In this document: positions 24,039 to 24,064 of the stretch, piece after piece | Position numbering within the stretch: position 1 is the stretch's first letter | How the letters are laid out: each line of letters begins with the position of its first letter | Source: Bacteroidales bacterium UBA5762 | GTDB taxonomy: Bacteria; Bacteroidota; Bacteroidia; Bacteroidales; TTA-H9 | Length of the DNA: 24,064 nt | Reading direction: 5' to 3' | Assembly (NCBI GenBank): GCA_002418865.1 | Contig: DIEY01000012.1 | Span: forward strand, 36,502-60,565 | Position numbers and translations under genes: made by a program | The notes under the pieces: generated by a model | What the model was told of the DNA's origin: nothing | Databases searched by the model: none | The model's input: only the letters and a program-made list of their open reading frames with translations

Positions 24039-24064
24039 GTACCTCTTTCTTTCTTACTCCTCCC

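Larger units (their letters stand above)
23692..24064. other. 373-base region upstream of ablA with the right transposase remnant
   Basis: It contains the ablA leader, the second copy of both repeat blocks, the promoter and the transposase remnant listed separately. From about 23957 to 24064 there is no further transposase similarity. This last part holds GGATAATCATCC (23989-24000) and GGGCTAAAGCCC (24027-24038), both short inverted repeats. No gene is visible there. Confidence 0.6.

Overview
The window looks like a chromosomal segment of an anaerobic or fermentative member of the Bacteroidota, probably Bacteroidales/Marinilabiliales-like. This rests on a protein with a type IX secretion (T9SS) sorting tail, DUF6340 and Porin_10 family proteins, a secreted Tricorn-like protease, TAnnTTTG-type -7 boxes instead of sigma70 boxes, and AT-rich spacers. 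No rRNA, tRNA or CRISPR array was seen. The sequence alone does not fix genus or species.

Layout. 1-225 is the C-terminal end of a flotillin-like FloA gene. It converges on a large Tricorn-type S41 protease (379-3639, minus), with an 11-bp hairpin terminator between them. 3787-8302 (minus) is a four-gene operon for a trimeric NAD-linked [FeFe] hydrogenase. Its order is a cysteine-free ferredoxin-like protein, then HydB (NuoF-like), HydA (H-cluster subunit) and HydC (NuoE-like). The operon ends at a clear intrinsic terminator and has a good match to a Rex redox-repressor operator in front of its promoter. 8615-10090 (plus) holds a DUF6340 lipoprotein and a PPC/DUF296 protein. 10091-10538 has no gene but contains several hairpins. 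10539-14342 (minus) is a large T9SS-exported surface protein followed by a small tail-anchored protein with a PID-CTERM-like end. 14483-15391 (minus) and 15670-16482 (plus) are divergent RNA methyltransferases (RlmI-like and SpoU/TrmH). The second is directly followed by a Porin_10 outer-membrane protein. 18590-19276 is a PhoB/OmpR-type response regulator without an adjacent kinase, preceded by three half-sites with an 11-bp period. 19387-21138 is a secreted GH43-like enzyme with discoidin and fibronectin III modules.

The most unusual part is 21139-24064. A two-gene operon for the osmolyte N-epsilon-acetyl-beta-lysine (ablA, lysine 2,3-aminomutase; ablB, beta-lysine N-acetyltransferase) sits between two directly repeated remnants of one DDE transposase 3' end. 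The right-hand remnant carries a near-consensus Bacteroidota promoter (TTG-N20-TATCTTTG) pointing into ablA. In the left-hand remnant the corresponding stretch is occupied by three tandem 25-bp repeats. The arrangement suggests acquisition of an osmoprotection cassette by insertion-sequence activity or recombination, with a salvaged promoter.

The hydrogenase operon links NADH and probably ferredoxin oxidation to H2 production, and the Rex-like site would relieve repression when NADH/NAD+ is high. The protease, T9SS protein, porin, lipoprotein and GH43 enzyme are cell-envelope or secreted functions typical of polymer-degrading Bacteroidota.
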